The notes beneath the pieces are model-generated. The model saw nothing but the letters and a program-made list of their open reading frames with translations. It ran no database searches and was not told where the DNA came from. DNA of 64,000 nt from Mycetocola zhujimingii (lineage in GTDB: Bacteria; Actinomycetota; Actinomycetes; Actinomycetales; Microbacteriaceae). Where the stretch lies: positions 3,097,404 through 3,161,403 of the forward strand of contig NZ_CP026949.1 of the NCBI RefSeq assembly GCF_003065425.1, written 5' to 3'. The translations under genes were made by a program, and so were the position numbers. Of the stretch, positions 1 through 9,197 are shown piece by piece. The stretch's first letter is position 1; each line of letters begins with the position of its first letter.

Positions 1-2
1 CA

Positions 3-1745
3 CTGATGGCCCTGCTGATCGTGCCCATCCTCTACGGCGGCCTGTACCTGTGGGCGAACCAGGACCCGTACGGCCGGCTCTCGGAGATTCCCGTCGCGCT
101 CGTGGTCGAAGACACCGGTGCCGAGATCAATGGCACCGAACGCAACCTCGGCACGGAGGTCGCCGACGCGCTCGTGAAGGAGAAGACCTTCGACCTCTCG
201 CAGGTCGAAGCGGATGCCGCCACATCCGGCCTCGAGAACGGCGACTACGACTTCGTCATCGAAATCCCGGCTGGGTTCTCCGAAGCTGTCGCGTCCATCA
301 ACTCGAGCGACCCGAAGAAGGCGGAGCTGATCCTGCGGACCGACGACGCCAACAACTACCTCGCCACCACCATCGGCAACCAGGCGATTGAGAAGATCCA
401 AACCGAGGTGACCGCGAAGGTCGTCGCGGAGGCAGGACTCACCCTGCTCAATGCACTGAGCACCATCCGCAGCCAGTTGAGCGAGGCCGCCACCGGGGCG
501 ACGCAGCTCGCCAACGGGCTGGCGACGGCGCAATCGGGCGCCGGAGAGCTTGTGTCGGGTTCGACCGAACTGGCAACGGGACTGGAGACCCTGCGGAGCG
601 GGTCGGCGACGCTTGCCGCTGGCGCGGCCGAGGTCGCCGGTGGCACGCAGGAGATCGACGACATCGCACGGCGCGTGGGGACGGCAGCGAACGACGTAGT
701 TGCTGCACTCCCACAGGTTCGGACCGATATCTCCCAGGTCCTCGCCGCCGAAGGGCTCGACCAGGCGACGATCGACGCGGTTCTCGCTCGACTCCAGCCG
801 ATCGGCACGGGCCTGACCCGGGTCGACCAGCGCGTGCAAACCGCCGTATCGCAGATCAATCGCCTCAACTCGGGTGCGCAGGAGGTCGCTTCCGGAAGCG
901 CGGAGCTCGCGGCGGGCGCGGCGACTGCAGCCAATGGCGCCGTTACCCTGCGGAATGGAACAGCCACGCTCAACAGTGGCCTGGCCGAACTCACCAACGG
1001 CGCCAACGAACTCAAGACGGGACTCGAGAACGGTGTTGCACAACTGCCCGACGACACCGAGGACACCCGGCAGGCGCAAGCGTCGACGCTCGGCACACCC
1101 GTGTCGATCGACACCAAGGCCATCGCACCGGCGCAGAACTATGGCGCCGGCCTCGCCCCGTTCTTCGCCGCACTCGCGGCGTGGATCGGCATCTACGCAC
1201 TCTTCCTCATCGTCAAACCGATCTCGCGTCGTGCCGTCACCGCACTGCATTCCCCGTTCCGCGTGACCCTTGCCGGCTGGGCGACACCCGCGATGCTCGG
1301 TGCGCTGCAGATGCTCGGACTATTCGGGGTGCTCTCACTCGCGCTTCGCTTCCAATTTGCGAACCCGCTGGCGACCTTCGGGGTCCTGGTCGCGGCATCC
1401 CTCACCTATACGGCGATCATTCTGGCGCTCAACGTGTGGCTAAGCGCGGTGGGGCAATTCATCGGACTCGTCATGATGGTGCTGCAGCTCGTGACCGCGG
1501 GTGGCACGTTCCCGTGGCAGACCCTGCCTGCACCGCTCGCGTTCATCCACCATATATTCCCGATGAGCTATGTGGTGGATGCGCTCCGACAGCTGATGTA
1601 CGGCGGTGATATCGGTCGTGTCGGCGCGGACCTGTCCGTGCTCGCGCTGTGGTTCTCGATCGGGATCGTGGCCACGGTGATCGGGGTCACGCGGCAGACG
1701 CACCACCGCACGCTGACCGACCTGCAGCCGAGCATCCTGCAGTGA
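3..1745 (+). CDS. YhgE/Pip-family membrane protein, 5' end cut by window edge
   Basis: The reading frame is already open at the left edge, and the first visible Met sits directly before a hydrophobic helix (ALLIVPILYGGLYLW), so a short basic N-terminus is probably missing. An extracytoplasmic domain follows the first helix. It is followed by a long Ala/Gly/Ser/Thr-rich stalk (about residues 150-350) with repeated LAxGxxxLxxG-type segments, and then about five C-terminal membrane helices (about 385-560). This is the YhgE/Pip (phage infection protein) layout, related to ABC-2 permeases; the transported substrate of the family is not settled. The gene converges on the glyoxalase-fold gene and ends just before a 75-nt palindrome. 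Family assignment is firm; function is not known. Confidence 0.85.
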   Translation: MMALLIVPILYGGLYLWANQDPYGRLSEIPVALVVEDTGAEINGTERNLGTEVADALVKEKTFDLSQVEADAATSGLENGDYDFVIEIPAGFSEAVASINSSDPKKAELILRTDDANNYLATTIGNQAIEKIQTEVTAKVVAEAGLTLLNALSTIRSQLSEAATGATQLANGLATAQSGAGELVSGSTELATGLETLRSGSATLAAGAAEVAGGTQEIDDIARRVGTAANDVVAALPQVRTDISQVLAAEGLDQATIDAVLARLQPIGTGLTRVDQRVQTAVSQINRLNSGAQEVASGSAELAAGAATAANGAVTLRNGTATLNSGLAELTNGANELKTGLENGVAQLPDDTEDTRQAQASTLGTPVSIDTKAIAPAQNYGAGLAPFFAALAAWIGIYALFLIVKPISRRAVTALHSPFRVTLAGWATPAMLGALQMLGLFGVLSLALRFQFANPLATFGVLVAASLTYTAIILALNVWLSAVGQFIGLVMMVLQLVTAGGTFPWQTLPAPLAFIHHIFPMSYVVDALRQLMYGGDIGRVGADLSVLALWFSIGIVATVIGVTRQTHHRTLTDLQPSILQ

Positions 1746-1807
1746 GTGGTGCTGCGGCTGTGGCCGGGGCCGGTGGCGACTTGGGTTGCGGCGACCTGGA
1801 TCGCGCC

Positions 1808-1882
1808 GGCAGAAGGACAACGGGCCGAGATAAGGACCGGATGCCGGCTTCCGTCCTTGTGTGGGCGCTATTTCCTTATCTC
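1808..1882. repeat. Family I 75-nt palindromic element, copy a
   Basis: Two 30-nt arms (1808-1837 and 1853-1882) enclose a 15-nt loop. The outer right end reads TCCTTATCTCGG and the inner part of the left arm GAGATAAGGAC, so each arm carries an AAGGA-containing word twice. The same 30+15+30 layout recurs at 5140-5214 and 7525-7599. This copy lies between the convergent YhgE and glyoxalase-fold genes. It may act as a two-way terminator, although no T-run follows. Confidence 0.8.
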
Positions 1883-1911
1883 GGGGCGGTGACCGGCTCA
1901 GTTGCCGCGGT

Positions 1912-2388
1912 TCAGTCGCCGCGGTATGCGGCCTGCAACGCGGCGATGTCGAGCTTGGACATGCCGAGCATCGACTGCATCACCCGCCGGGCCTTCTCCA
2001 CGTCGGGATCCTCGAGCATTTCGTTGAGCACGGGCGGCACGATCTGCCAGGAGAGCCCGTACTTGTCTTTGAGCCAGCCACACTGGCTGGGCTGGCCGCC
2101 GTCGGCGATGAGGGTGTCCCAGAGCCGGTCGATCTCGGCCTGGTCGTCGGCGTTGACGTAGAACGAGACGGCCTCGCTGAAGGTGAACGCCGGTCCGCCG
2201 TTGAGTGCCTGGAAGTCGACACCGTCGAGCCGGAACAGCACGACGAGCACCGTCCCTGCGGGCATCGGTGCGCCCTCGCCATAACGAGACACGTGCACGA
2301 TCTCGGAGTTGGGAAACACCGACACGTAAAACCGTGCGGCTTCCTCGGCCTGGTCGTCGAACCACAGGCACGGTGTGATGCGTTGCAT
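1912..2388 (-). CDS. VOC (glyoxalase-fold) family protein, PhnB-like
   Basis: A 158-residue protein beginning MQRITPCLWFDDQAEEAARF, the usual opening of the PhnB / 3-demethylubiquinone-methyltransferase-like branch of the vicinal-oxygen-chelate superfamily. Further family-like segments are SRYGEGAPMPAGTVLVVLF, the NGGPAFTFSEAVSF stretch, and CGWLKDKYGLSWQIVP near residue 115. The start at 2388 is chosen because AAGGAG lies 6-7 bases upstream; longer in-frame extensions lack this. Members are usually soluble homodimers, and most have no proven substrate. I see nothing that assigns one here. Confidence 0.85.
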   Translation of the reverse strand: MQRITPCLWFDDQAEEAARFYVSVFPNSEIVHVSRYGEGAPMPAGTVLVVLFRLDGVDFQALNGGPAFTFSEAVSFYVNADDQAEIDRLWDTLIADGGQPSQCGWLKDKYGLSWQIVPPVLNEMLEDPDVEKARRVMQSMLGMSKLDIAALQAAYRGD

Positions 2389-2570
2389 GGGGTACTCCTT
2401 CGTACGGGTGCCGCGTTGACTGTACGGATGCCGCGGGGACGTGGGACGGGCGGGGGCGTGCAGCGGCGGCATGCGGCGCCCATGCTACTCAGACCCGTCC
2501 CCGCCGTACACCCGCTTTGGGCGCGCAACCGTGCCAACGGCATCCGTCACCGACCGCGTCGACGGCTCGT

Positions 2571-2635
2571 CAGGAGATCGCACGATTATCAGGACGGGAT
2601 CGCCAAAAGTCACCTGTCAATCGTGCGATTACCTG
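2571..2635. repeat. Family II 65-nt palindromic element, copy a
   Basis: Arms of 23 nt (2571-2593 and 2613-2635) contain GATCGCACGATTATCAGG and its near-perfect inverse. The loop contains GGGATCGCCAAAAG. The element matches the copy at 5009-5073 in total length (65 nt), in both arms and in part of the loop. It lies just downstream of the MFS gene, between two minus-strand genes. Confidence 0.75.
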
Positions 2636-2676
2636 AAAACAGGATGCCAGTGGGCCTGTGCGCGCGGCTGAGCGAC

Positions 2677-3939
2677 TCAGGCTGCGCGCACGCGGGAGGC
2701 CGGCAGCCCGACCACCAGGACCGCAACGACGATCGCCGCAACGAGCACTCCCGCTGAGGCGGCGAGGCCGGGGTACCCGACCAGCGCGAGAGCAGGACCG
2801 GCTGAGGCAGCGCCCGCTGCACCCGCCAGGTTCATGACGAGGTCGCTTCGGCCCTGAATAACGGGTCGGGCGGCGCCGGTCACGAGGTCACCGAGCAGAG
2901 CGGATGCCGCGACCGTCGATGCACTCCAGCCCAGGCCGAGGAAGATGAGGCCGACGGTGACCAGGGTCATGGACTCGTCACCGAACGCCACGGTGGCGAG
3001 CGCAACCACGAACAATGCCTGCCCGGTGAGGATGATCGGGAACCGGCCAACGCGGTCGCTGAGCCAGCCAAACACCGGCGACAGCGCGAACATGCCGCCG
3101 ATGTGCAGGCTCAGCGTCAGGCCGACGCCGGCCAGCGAGGTTCCGTGGTGCACGAGGTGAACCGGCGTCATCGACATCACCGAGACCATGATCGCGTGGC
3201 TGAGGCCGAGGATGCCGATCGTCATGAAGACGAGTGAGCGGTTGCGTGTGACACCGCCCGAGGTGTTCTCGGCTACGGCGGTGTCGTGATCGGGCTGGGC
3301 AGCCGCGAGTTCCTGGCTGACGAGGTACGGGTCTGGCCGTAGTGCGAAGGCATAGACGCACACGGCGGCGAACTGGGCGACGACCGCGATGACGAAGGAC
3401 CCGGTGAGGGGCGGCATCCCGAACCACTCGGCAATCACCTCGCCGGGGCCGAACAGGTTCGGTCCGATGACCGAGCCGATGGTCGCCGACCACACGACGA
3501 TCGAGAGGTCGCGGCCACGGTGGCGCGGGTCGGCGACGTCGGTAGCGGCGAACCGCGACTGCAACCCGACAGCGGCGCCCGCGCCGAGCATGGCGAAGCC
3601 GAGCAGCATGAGCGGGAAGAAATCCATCGCGGCGGAGAGCACGGTGACCACCGCACCGAACAGGGCGGTGAGGGTGCCGAGCGAGAGGGAGATTCGCCTG
3701 CCGTAGCGGCGGGTGAGCCGGCCGAGGGGAATCGCCGCAGCGGCCGCACCGAGCGTGCTCAACGTCGCGGCAGTGCCGGCCCAGGCCTCCGACCCGCCGA
3801 CCTCCGTCGCGAGCACCGACCCGATGGAGAGGGTCGCACCGATGCCGAGACCACCGAGGATCTGCCCGGCGACGAGCACCCACACAGTGCGTTTTTGCAG
3901 GGCGATGAGGTCGACGGTGGCTGTGGTCACGGCATCCAT
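2677..3939 (-). CDS. MFS transporter
   Basis: A protein of about 420 residues with twelve predicted hydrophobic segments in two bundles. The cytoplasmic loop between helices 2 and 3 reads GRLTRRYGRRISLSLG, the basic motif typical of the major facilitator superfamily; the matching loop in the second half reads GWLSDRVGRFP. These features indicate a drug-efflux-type (DHA1-like) exporter. The start is uncertain. The ATG at 3939 fits the helix-1 boundary, but its GGGGAG is only two bases away, so the GTG a few codons upstream is also possible. It diverges from the quinone oxidoreductase gene with about 115 bp between them. The substrate cannot be told from sequence. Confidence 0.85.
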   Translation of the reverse strand: MDAVTTATVDLIALQKRTVWVLVAGQILGGLGIGATLSIGSVLATEVGGSEAWAGTAATLSTLGAAAAAIPLGRLTRRYGRRISLSLGTLTALFGAVVTVLSAAMDFFPLMLLGFAMLGAGAAVGLQSRFAATDVADPRHRGRDLSIVVWSATIGSVIGPNLFGPGEVIAEWFGMPPLTGSFVIAVVAQFAAVCVYAFALRPDPYLVSQELAAAQPDHDTAVAENTSGGVTRNRSLVFMTIGILGLSHAIMVSVMSMTPVHLVHHGTSLAGVGLTLSLHIGGMFALSPVFGWLSDRVGRFPIILTGQALFVVALATVAFGDESMTLVTVGLIFLGLGWSASTVAASALLGDLVTGAARPVIQGRSDLVMNLAGAAGAASAGPALALVGYPGLAASAGVLVAAIVVAVLVVGLPASRVRAA

Positions 3940-4054
3940 TCTCCCCACTTCGCCGCCGGAATGCACCGTGACAAACCGCCGCAAATGGGAACAATTCGGA
4001 CAGCGCGCGCGTAACACTTCAGTAACGCACGAACGATTAACGGAAGCAGGACGC

Positions 4055-4972
4055 ATGCCTCGATTTCTTCAGTACACAGAGTTCGGCGGGCCAGAGGTCC
4101 TGAAACTCATCACCGTCGACAAGCCGACCGCAGGGCCGGGCGAGATCGTTGTGCGGGTGAAGGCCGTCGGTCTCAACCCTGTCGACTTCAAGATTTTCCG
4201 GGGTCCCGCCGCCGAGACCTACGGGGCAACGCTGCCCTCCGGCGTCGCCAACGACTACTCAGGCGTCGTCGAACAGATCGGCGAGGGCGTCACCCGCTTC
4301 GCCGTCGGCGACGAGGTGCTCGGCGGCGCCCGTAACTACGCGATGGCCGACTTCCTGGTCACCACCGAAGACGCCACCATCGTGCACAAGCCGGCCGACC
4401 TCAGCTTCGAGCAGGCCGCCGGGCTCACCGTTGTCGGACGTACCGCGTGGGCCACCGTCGAGGCGTTCGGGCTGACGGATGCCGACACCGTACTGATCAG
4501 CGCCGCCGCGGGTGGTGTCGGTGTGCTTGCCGTTCAGCTCGCGAAGCGCAAGGGTGCGACGGTTGTCGGCACGGCGAGCGAGTCGAACCACGAGTTCGTG
4601 CGCTCACTCGGCGCGATCCCCGTTGCCTACGGCGACGGAGTCGTGGAGCGACTGCGCGAGGCAGCACCGCAGGGCTACACGGCGGCGCTCGACAACCACG
4701 GACCTGACACCATCGACGCGGCTCTCGAGCTCGGCATCCCGATCGAGCGCATCAACACCATCGCCGTGTGGGGGCCCGCCGACCGCGGCGCATCCCACAT
4801 CGGCGGTGCCCAGGCCAGAACCGAGGACCTAGCCCGCGTGGCTGAACTGGTCGCGAATGGCGAACTCGAGTTCCCGGTGAGCGGCATCTACCCGCTCGAG
4901 CGTGCCGCCGAAGCCTACGAGGAGCTCGAGCGCGGCCACGTGCGCGGCAAGCTCATCGTCGTCACCGACTAG
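4055..4972 (+). CDS. NADP-dependent zinc-free quinone oxidoreductase (MDR family)
   Basis: A 305-residue medium-chain dehydrogenase/reductase. The opening MPRFLQYTEFGGPEVL, the KAVGLNPVDFKIFRG segment and the nucleotide-binding loop SAAAGGVGVLAVQLAKRKGA (about residue 150) are typical of the quinone oxidoreductase (QOR/YfmJ-like) subfamily. The zinc-binding Cys clusters of alcohol dehydrogenases are absent. Such enzymes reduce quinones or enals with NADPH in the cytoplasm. An earlier in-frame start overlaps the MFS gene on the other strand; 4055 is preferred because GGAAGCAGG precedes it. It converges on ldh across a spacer holding two palindromic elements. Confidence 0.9.
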   Translation: MPRFLQYTEFGGPEVLKLITVDKPTAGPGEIVVRVKAVGLNPVDFKIFRGPAAETYGATLPSGVANDYSGVVEQIGEGVTRFAVGDEVLGGARNYAMADFLVTTEDATIVHKPADLSFEQAAGLTVVGRTAWATVEAFGLTDADTVLISAAAGGVGVLAVQLAKRKGATVVGTASESNHEFVRSLGAIPVAYGDGVVERLREAAPQGYTAALDNHGPDTIDAALELGIPIERINTIAVWGPADRGASHIGGAQARTEDLARVAELVANGELEFPVSGIYPLERAAEAYEELERGHVRGKLIVVTD

Positions 4973-5008
4973 GGGCGCCGAGTAGGGGTCGCGGGCGCGA
5001 ACGTTTAA

Positions 5009-5073
5009 CAGGAGATCGCACGTTTATCAGGACCAGGGTCGCGAAAGCATCCTGATAACCGTGCGATCTCCTG
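5009..5073. repeat. Family II 65-nt palindromic element, copy b
   Basis: Arms of 24 nt (5009-5032 and 5050-5073) match with one mismatch around CAGGAGATCGCACG and TTATCAGGA. The 17-nt loop holds GGTCGCGAAAGC, which includes a GC-GAAA-GC tetraloop-like core. It shares the spacer between the convergent quinone oxidoreductase and ldh genes with a family I element. Confidence 0.85.
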
Positions 5074-5139
5074 CGCTACGGACTCGGCCGACGGCATCCG
5101 CTGGGCACAGCAGCACGCGCGAACGGATGCCGTGGGCCC

Positions 5140-5214
5140 GAGATAAGGAAACAATGCCCGGATAAGGACCAAACCGGCGGTTCTGTCCTTCTCTGGCGCC
5201 GTTGTCCTTATCTC
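5140..5214. repeat. Family I 75-nt palindromic element, copy b
   Basis: 30-nt arms at 5140-5169 and 5185-5214 surround a 15-nt loop. Both ends (GAGATAAGGA outer, GATAAGGAC inner) are exact inverse matches, with a diverged centre to each arm. It is located between convergent genes, like the other two copies. Confidence 0.85.
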
Positions 5215-5240
5215 GGCACCGAGAGCGGGCCGCCGCCCGA

Positions 5241-6194
5241 CTACAGCACGTGGGCGAGTGACCCGCGAAGCTCCTCCGCCGACCGGTGCAGGAGATCGAC
5301 CTCGACCTCGTCAATCGGCACATCGAGCGTGCGAATCACGCCCTGCGAACCCACGATCGACGGCACGCTGAGTGCCACGCCGCTGATGCCGCGGTAGTCG
5401 GTCAAGAGGCTCGACACCGGGAGGATCGCCCGCTCGTTCTGCAGCACTGCCTCAACGATGCGCGCACCCGAAAGGCCGATAGCGTAGTTGGTCGCACCCT
5501 TGCCCTCGATGATTTTGTACGCGGCGTGCACCACATCCGAGGTGAGCGACTCGAGCCGTTCGCGCGGGAACAGGCGCGTGCCGGACTCATCCGTCCAGTC
5601 GCGCAGCGGGGTCTGTCCGATCGTGGCATCCGACCAGATCGGGAACTCGCTGTCACCGTGCTCGCCCATGATGAGGGCGTGGACGCTCTGGGGCGCGACA
5701 TCCGCGGCCTCGGCCAGGAGCCAGCGCAGTCGGGCAGAGTCGAGCACGGTGCCGGAGGAGAAGATGCGGCCGGCGGGCAGGTCGACTGCCCGCTCGGCGA
5801 CAACAGTGAGCACGTCGCACGGGTTCGTCACGAGCACGAACACGGCGTGCGGCGCGAGCTCGACGAGCCGGGGCATGAGGTCCTCGAGAATACGGGCGTT
5901 CGTCGCCGCGAGGTCGAGCCTCGTCTGGCCCGGCTTCTGCTTGGCCCCGGCGGTGATCACCACGACGTCGGAATCGGCGACGAGTTCGATGTCGGCGCCA
6001 CCAGTGATGCGGCTCGCACCGACGAACTGCCTGCCGTGTGCGAGGTCGAGCACCTCGGCGTCAACCCTCGACGCATTGAGGTCGTAGAGCACGACCTCCC
6101 TCGCCGAGCCGCGGATGAGCGCGGCAAAGGCGAGAGACGATCCCACACTCCCCGCACCGATGATCGAGAGTTTGGTGTTTCGCACTGGGCTCAT
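5241..6194 (-). CDS. ldh: L-lactate dehydrogenase
   Basis: A 317-residue NAD-dependent dehydrogenase interconverting pyruvate and L-lactate. The Rossmann loop GAGSVGSS (residues 13-20) is followed by the NAD-selective Asp in [27 protein letters not shown] with the substrate-binding Arg, and [12 protein letters not shown] with the catalytic His are all present. The Cys in NPCDVLT, where many LDHs have Val, is a small oddity. No Shine-Dalgarno is seen; CATAAT at 6201-6206 lies six bases before the ATG, suggesting a leaderless message. Malate dehydrogenase is the main alternative, but the overall motif set fits LDH better. Confidence 0.92.
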   Translation of the reverse strand: MSPVRNTKLSIIGAGSVGSSLAFAALIRGSAREVVLYDLNASRVDAEVLDLAHGRQFVGASRITGGADIELVADSDVVVITAGAKQKPGQTRLDLAATNARILEDLMPRLVELAPHAVFVLVTNPCDVLTVVAERAVDLPAGRIFSSGTVLDSARLRWLLAEAADVAPQSVHALIMGEHGDSEFPIWSDATIGQTPLRDWTDESGTRLFPRERLESLTSDVVHAAYKIIEGKGATNYAIGLSGARIVEAVLQNERAILPVSSLLTDYRGISGVALSVPSIVGSQGVIRTLDVPIDEVEVDLLHRSAEELRGSLAHVL

Positions 6195-6278
6195 AGCCCC
6201 ATTATGGCGAGATCGCCGACGATAGATAGAGAACAGCGAACGGATGCCGTCGGCCGGTGAACGGCATCTGCACGGTGT

Positions 6279-6302
6279 TCAGGACCAACGTCGCGAAAGC
6301 CG
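6279..6302. repeat. Possible family II remnant
   Basis: The stretch TTCAGGACCAACGTCGCGAA and the following AGC closely resembles the inner-arm end and loop of the family II element at 5009-5073. No matching second arm is visible, so it looks like a decayed half copy. Confidence 0.4.
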
Positions 6303-6348
6303 TCGTCCGATGGACGGAAGGACGGCGACCGACCGCTAGCGTGTAACC

Positions 6349-7461
6349 GTGAGCCCGACGTCCCCTCAATCTTCCCTCGATTTTGACCCGACCCCGCTGA
6401 TCGAACCGGTCGACCCGCAACGAGTTCTGGAGCACCACAAAGCGCAGGAAGCGAGCCGCAAACCCACCGCTGTCGCCGGGTTCGTGTGGATCGTGATCGT
6501 GTGGGCCGTTGTCGCCTTCGCTGCGGTGTGCTGCCTGATCACCGTCGTGCCGCTGTTCATCGACCTGGCCCTCCTTCCCGCAGGGCCGATCCTCGTCCCA
6601 CTGGTGCTCGCGGCCATCGTCGGAGCCATCGTGCTCATGGTTCGGCGAGCCGTTGCGGCGGGGCGCCGCGAACAGGAGACTCGTTACCGGCTTGACCGAT
6701 TCGCGGCCGCGAACGGCATGACGTACCAGCCCCGTGTCGCCGACCCCAAACATCCCGGAATGATCTTCTGGGTCGGCAGCGGCCGCGTCTCCACCGACGT
6801 CCTTCGCACCGTTGGGTCACCCCACGTCGAATACGGCCACCACACGTACGCGGTGCGCCGCGGCAAAAGGTCGACGACATATCGCTGGGGCTACATCGCG
6901 ATCGAACTCGGCACGGCGCTCCCACACATCGTGCTCGACGCCGCCGCCAACAACTCCATTCTTGGCACGAACCTGCCGACCTCGTTTGGGGTCCAACAGC
7001 GACTTTCGCTCGAGGGAGATTTCGATCGTTACTTCGAGCTGTACTGCCCCGAGGGGTACGAGCGCGACGCGCTCTACCTCTTCTCACCAGACATCATGGC
7101 GCGCTTCGTCGACAACGCCGCTCTCTTTGACATCGAAATCGTCGACAACACCCTCTTTCTCTACACCGGTCCCGGAATCTCGACGCTGAACCCTGAGATG
7201 TGGGCCTGGCTCTTCGGCACAGTGTCGGCGCTGCAGACCAAGATCGATCAGTGGACGCACTGGCGCGACGAGCGGTTGCTCGAACCCGCTGCCGCTCCAC
7301 CTGGCACCCCCGCGGCTGCGGCCGTGAGTGCACCCCCACCGTCGCGGCCGCCCGGTGTCGCCGTCGATGGCCGTCGGTTGCGTCGGGGTGGAGGCAACCT
7401 CTGGATCGGTCTCGGCATCATCGTCGTCGGCTTCGTGGTGCCCTGGCTCCTCGCGGACTGA
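6349..7461 (+). CDS. Hypothetical membrane protein with two N-terminal helices
   Basis: A 370-residue protein of no family I recognise. Residues 1-40 are polar, two strong hydrophobic segments follow (about 41-65 and 75-98), then an RRAVAAGRREQETRYRLDRF linker. A soluble domain of about 200 residues (about 120-320) has many aromatic residues and the motif YRWGYIAIELGTALPHIVLD. A Pro/Ala-rich linker leads to one last C-terminal helix (GLGIIVVGFVVPWLL). The soluble domain is probably cytoplasmic, judged from the positive residues after helix 2. The GTG start has TAGCGT six bases upstream and no ribosome site, so a leaderless transcript is likely. It converges on the flotillin gene. Confidence 0.75.
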   Translation: MSPTSPQSSLDFDPTPLIEPVDPQRVLEHHKAQEASRKPTAVAGFVWIVIVWAVVAFAAVCCLITVVPLFIDLALLPAGPILVPLVLAAIVGAIVLMVRRAVAAGRREQETRYRLDRFAAANGMTYQPRVADPKHPGMIFWVGSGRVSTDVLRTVGSPHVEYGHHTYAVRRGKRSTTYRWGYIAIELGTALPHIVLDAAANNSILGTNLPTSFGVQQRLSLEGDFDRYFELYCPEGYERDALYLFSPDIMARFVDNAALFDIEIVDNTLFLYTGPGISTLNPEMWAWLFGTVSALQTKIDQWTHWRDERLLEPAAAPPGTPAAAAVSAPPPSRPPGVAVDGRRLRRGGGNLWIGLGIIVVGFVVPWLLAD

Positions 7462-7524
7462 ACCACCTGCATCCGGCAGAGAAAGCGGATGCAGCGGCAC
7501 ACACCGCGCGGATGCCGTCACGGC

Positions 7525-7599
7525 GGCACAAGGAAAAAGGCCCCGGATAAGGACAAAAGTACTGATTCTGTCCTTGCCCGGGGCCCTTTTCCTTATCTC
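7525..7599. repeat. Family I 75-nt palindromic element, copy c
   Basis: The best-preserved hairpin of the family. The 30-nt arms (7525-7554, 7570-7599) pair over AAGGAAAAAGGCCCCG / GGGGCCCTTTTCCTT with few mismatches around a 15-nt loop. It lies between the convergent hypothetical membrane gene and flotillin. Confidence 0.85.
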
Positions 7600-7621
7600 G
7601 GTGCGAGTGCGCCCCGCCTTG

Positions 7622-9088
7622 CTACTCGGCGGCGGCGGAAACCGGGGCAGCGTCCGGGGCTGCAGCGGAGGCAGAGGCGGGAGCAGCGGGCGCCTCGGCC
7701 GTGACGCCCTTCTTCGCTCCAGCGGCGGTAGACGCCGAGCGACCACCGACGTACCCGCCCAGCAGGCTCGCGAGGTCGATGCCCGTCGAGTCCTTGAGGA
7801 GCTGGGTGACCTCGGTGACGTTGCCGACGACCTGCTTCGACAGGTGCGAAGCACCGTCCGTCGAGATGACCGTGAGGTTGTCGATGGCACCGTACGGAGC
7901 GGCGAGCTGCTTGGCGATCTCGGGCAGGATCTCGATGGCGCGCTGCTGCAGAAGTGCCTCGGACTCGTCGCGGAGCGCGGCAACCCGCAATTCGGTGGCT
8001 CGCGCCTCGGCTTCACCCCTGGCGAAGATGGCGGCTGCTTCAGCCTCACCCTCCGCGCGGGTTGCTTCTGCCTCGGCGATACGGCGGTCGCGGTCTGCCT
8101 TCGCCTCTGCGACCACCTGGGCCGCGTGAGCTTCGGCGATCTGGCGGATGCGGTACGACTCGGCATCCGCTGTCTTACGCACGTCGGCGTTGAGCTGCTG
8201 CTCCCGCAGTGCGGTCTCGCGCTGGGCGGTGATCTCGCGCTGCTGCAGGATGCCCTGCTGCGCGAATGCCTCGGCGAGCGGTTTTGCTGCCTCCGCCTCG
8301 GCGAGCGCCTTATCGGTCTCGCTCTTGATCGACGCGTTCTTCAGCGACAGCTCGCGGTTGGCGTCGGCGATGGCCTCGGCTGCCTCGATGCGGGCCTGCT
8401 CGGATGCCCGGGCGGACACGGATTCAGCGATCTCTGCGGCCTGGCGAACACGGGCCTGCTCTGGGCGACCGAGGTCGGTGATGTAGCCCTTGTCGTCGGC
8501 GATTTCCTTGATCTGGAACGTGTCGACGTCGAGACCCTGGTTGAGGAGCGACGTGCGCGCGGCCTCGATGACCTGCTCAGCAAGGCCTGCCCGGTCACGG
8601 ATGATCTCCTCGACGGTGAGGTTACCGATCGACGAGCGCAGCGAACCCGACAGCACTTCCTGGGTGAACGGTTCAATGTGCTGGTCCTGGCCCAGGAAAC
8701 GCTGGGCGGCGGAACGGATAGCCCCATCACTGTCACCGACCTTCACCACGGCGACGGCTTCGATGCGGATGGTCACACCATTGCGGGTCTGCGCCACCAC
8801 CTGGATGCCGATGGCACGCGAGCGCAGCGACATCGAGAACTGCTTCTGCAGGAAGGGGATGACGAAGACACCGCCACCCTGCACCACCTTCTGGCCGGTG
8901 AGGTCGGTGATGGTGCGTCCGTCGGCGCCCACCGACTTGCGGGCACGACGCCCGGTGACGATGATCGCCTCATCGGGCTGCGCGATCTTGTAGCGACTGT
9001 TGACGAAGCCGATGAGAATCAGCACCACCACGATCGCAGCCACAATGGCAAAGATGGCTGGGCTGAACAGTAGGGCGAACAAATCCAT
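7622..9088 (-). CDS. Flotillin-family (SPFH/band 7) membrane scaffold protein
   Basis: A 488-residue protein with an N-terminal membrane helix (about residues 8-28) followed at once by the SPFH domain (KIAQPDEAIIVTGRRAR to about residue 190). A long charged Ala/Glu/Arg-rich coiled coil (about 210-400) and a disordered Ala/Pro-rich tail complete it. This is the flotillin arrangement; such proteins oligomerise on the inner face of the membrane and organise membrane domains. The ATG is preceded by GAGGAG at good spacing. There is no NfeD partner gene next door, which is common for flotillin operons elsewhere but not required. Confidence 0.92.
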   Translation of the reverse strand: MDLFALLFSPAIFAIVAAIVVVLILIGFVNSRYKIAQPDEAIIVTGRRARKSVGADGRTITDLTGQKVVQGGGVFVIPFLQKQFSMSLRSRAIGIQVVAQTRNGVTIRIEAVAVVKVGDSDGAIRSAAQRFLGQDQHIEPFTQEVLSGSLRSSIGNLTVEEIIRDRAGLAEQVIEAARTSLLNQGLDVDTFQIKEIADDKGYITDLGRPEQARVRQAAEIAESVSARASEQARIEAAEAIADANRELSLKNASIKSETDKALAEAEAAKPLAEAFAQQGILQQREITAQRETALREQQLNADVRKTADAESYRIRQIAEAHAAQVVAEAKADRDRRIAEAEATRAEGEAEAAAIFARGEAEARATELRVAALRDESEALLQQRAIEILPEIAKQLAAPYGAIDNLTVISTDGASHLSKQVVGNVTEVTQLLKDSTGIDLASLLGGYVGGRSASTAAGAKKGVTAEAPAAPASASAAAPDAAPVSAAAE

Positions 9089-9197
9089 GATTCTCCTCGG
9101 CGCTCGGTCGGCGCCCCCAGCCTAGCGGCGCGTCAATTCGCGGCGATAGACACCAGTCAGGGGCTCCAGCGCTGCCCGCCGCCGGGCGGTCAGGGAT

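Noticed and set aside
7328..9073. 581-codon frame antisense to flotillin
   Set aside because: High-GC shadow frame; the minus-strand frame encodes a complete flotillin with a good ribosome site.
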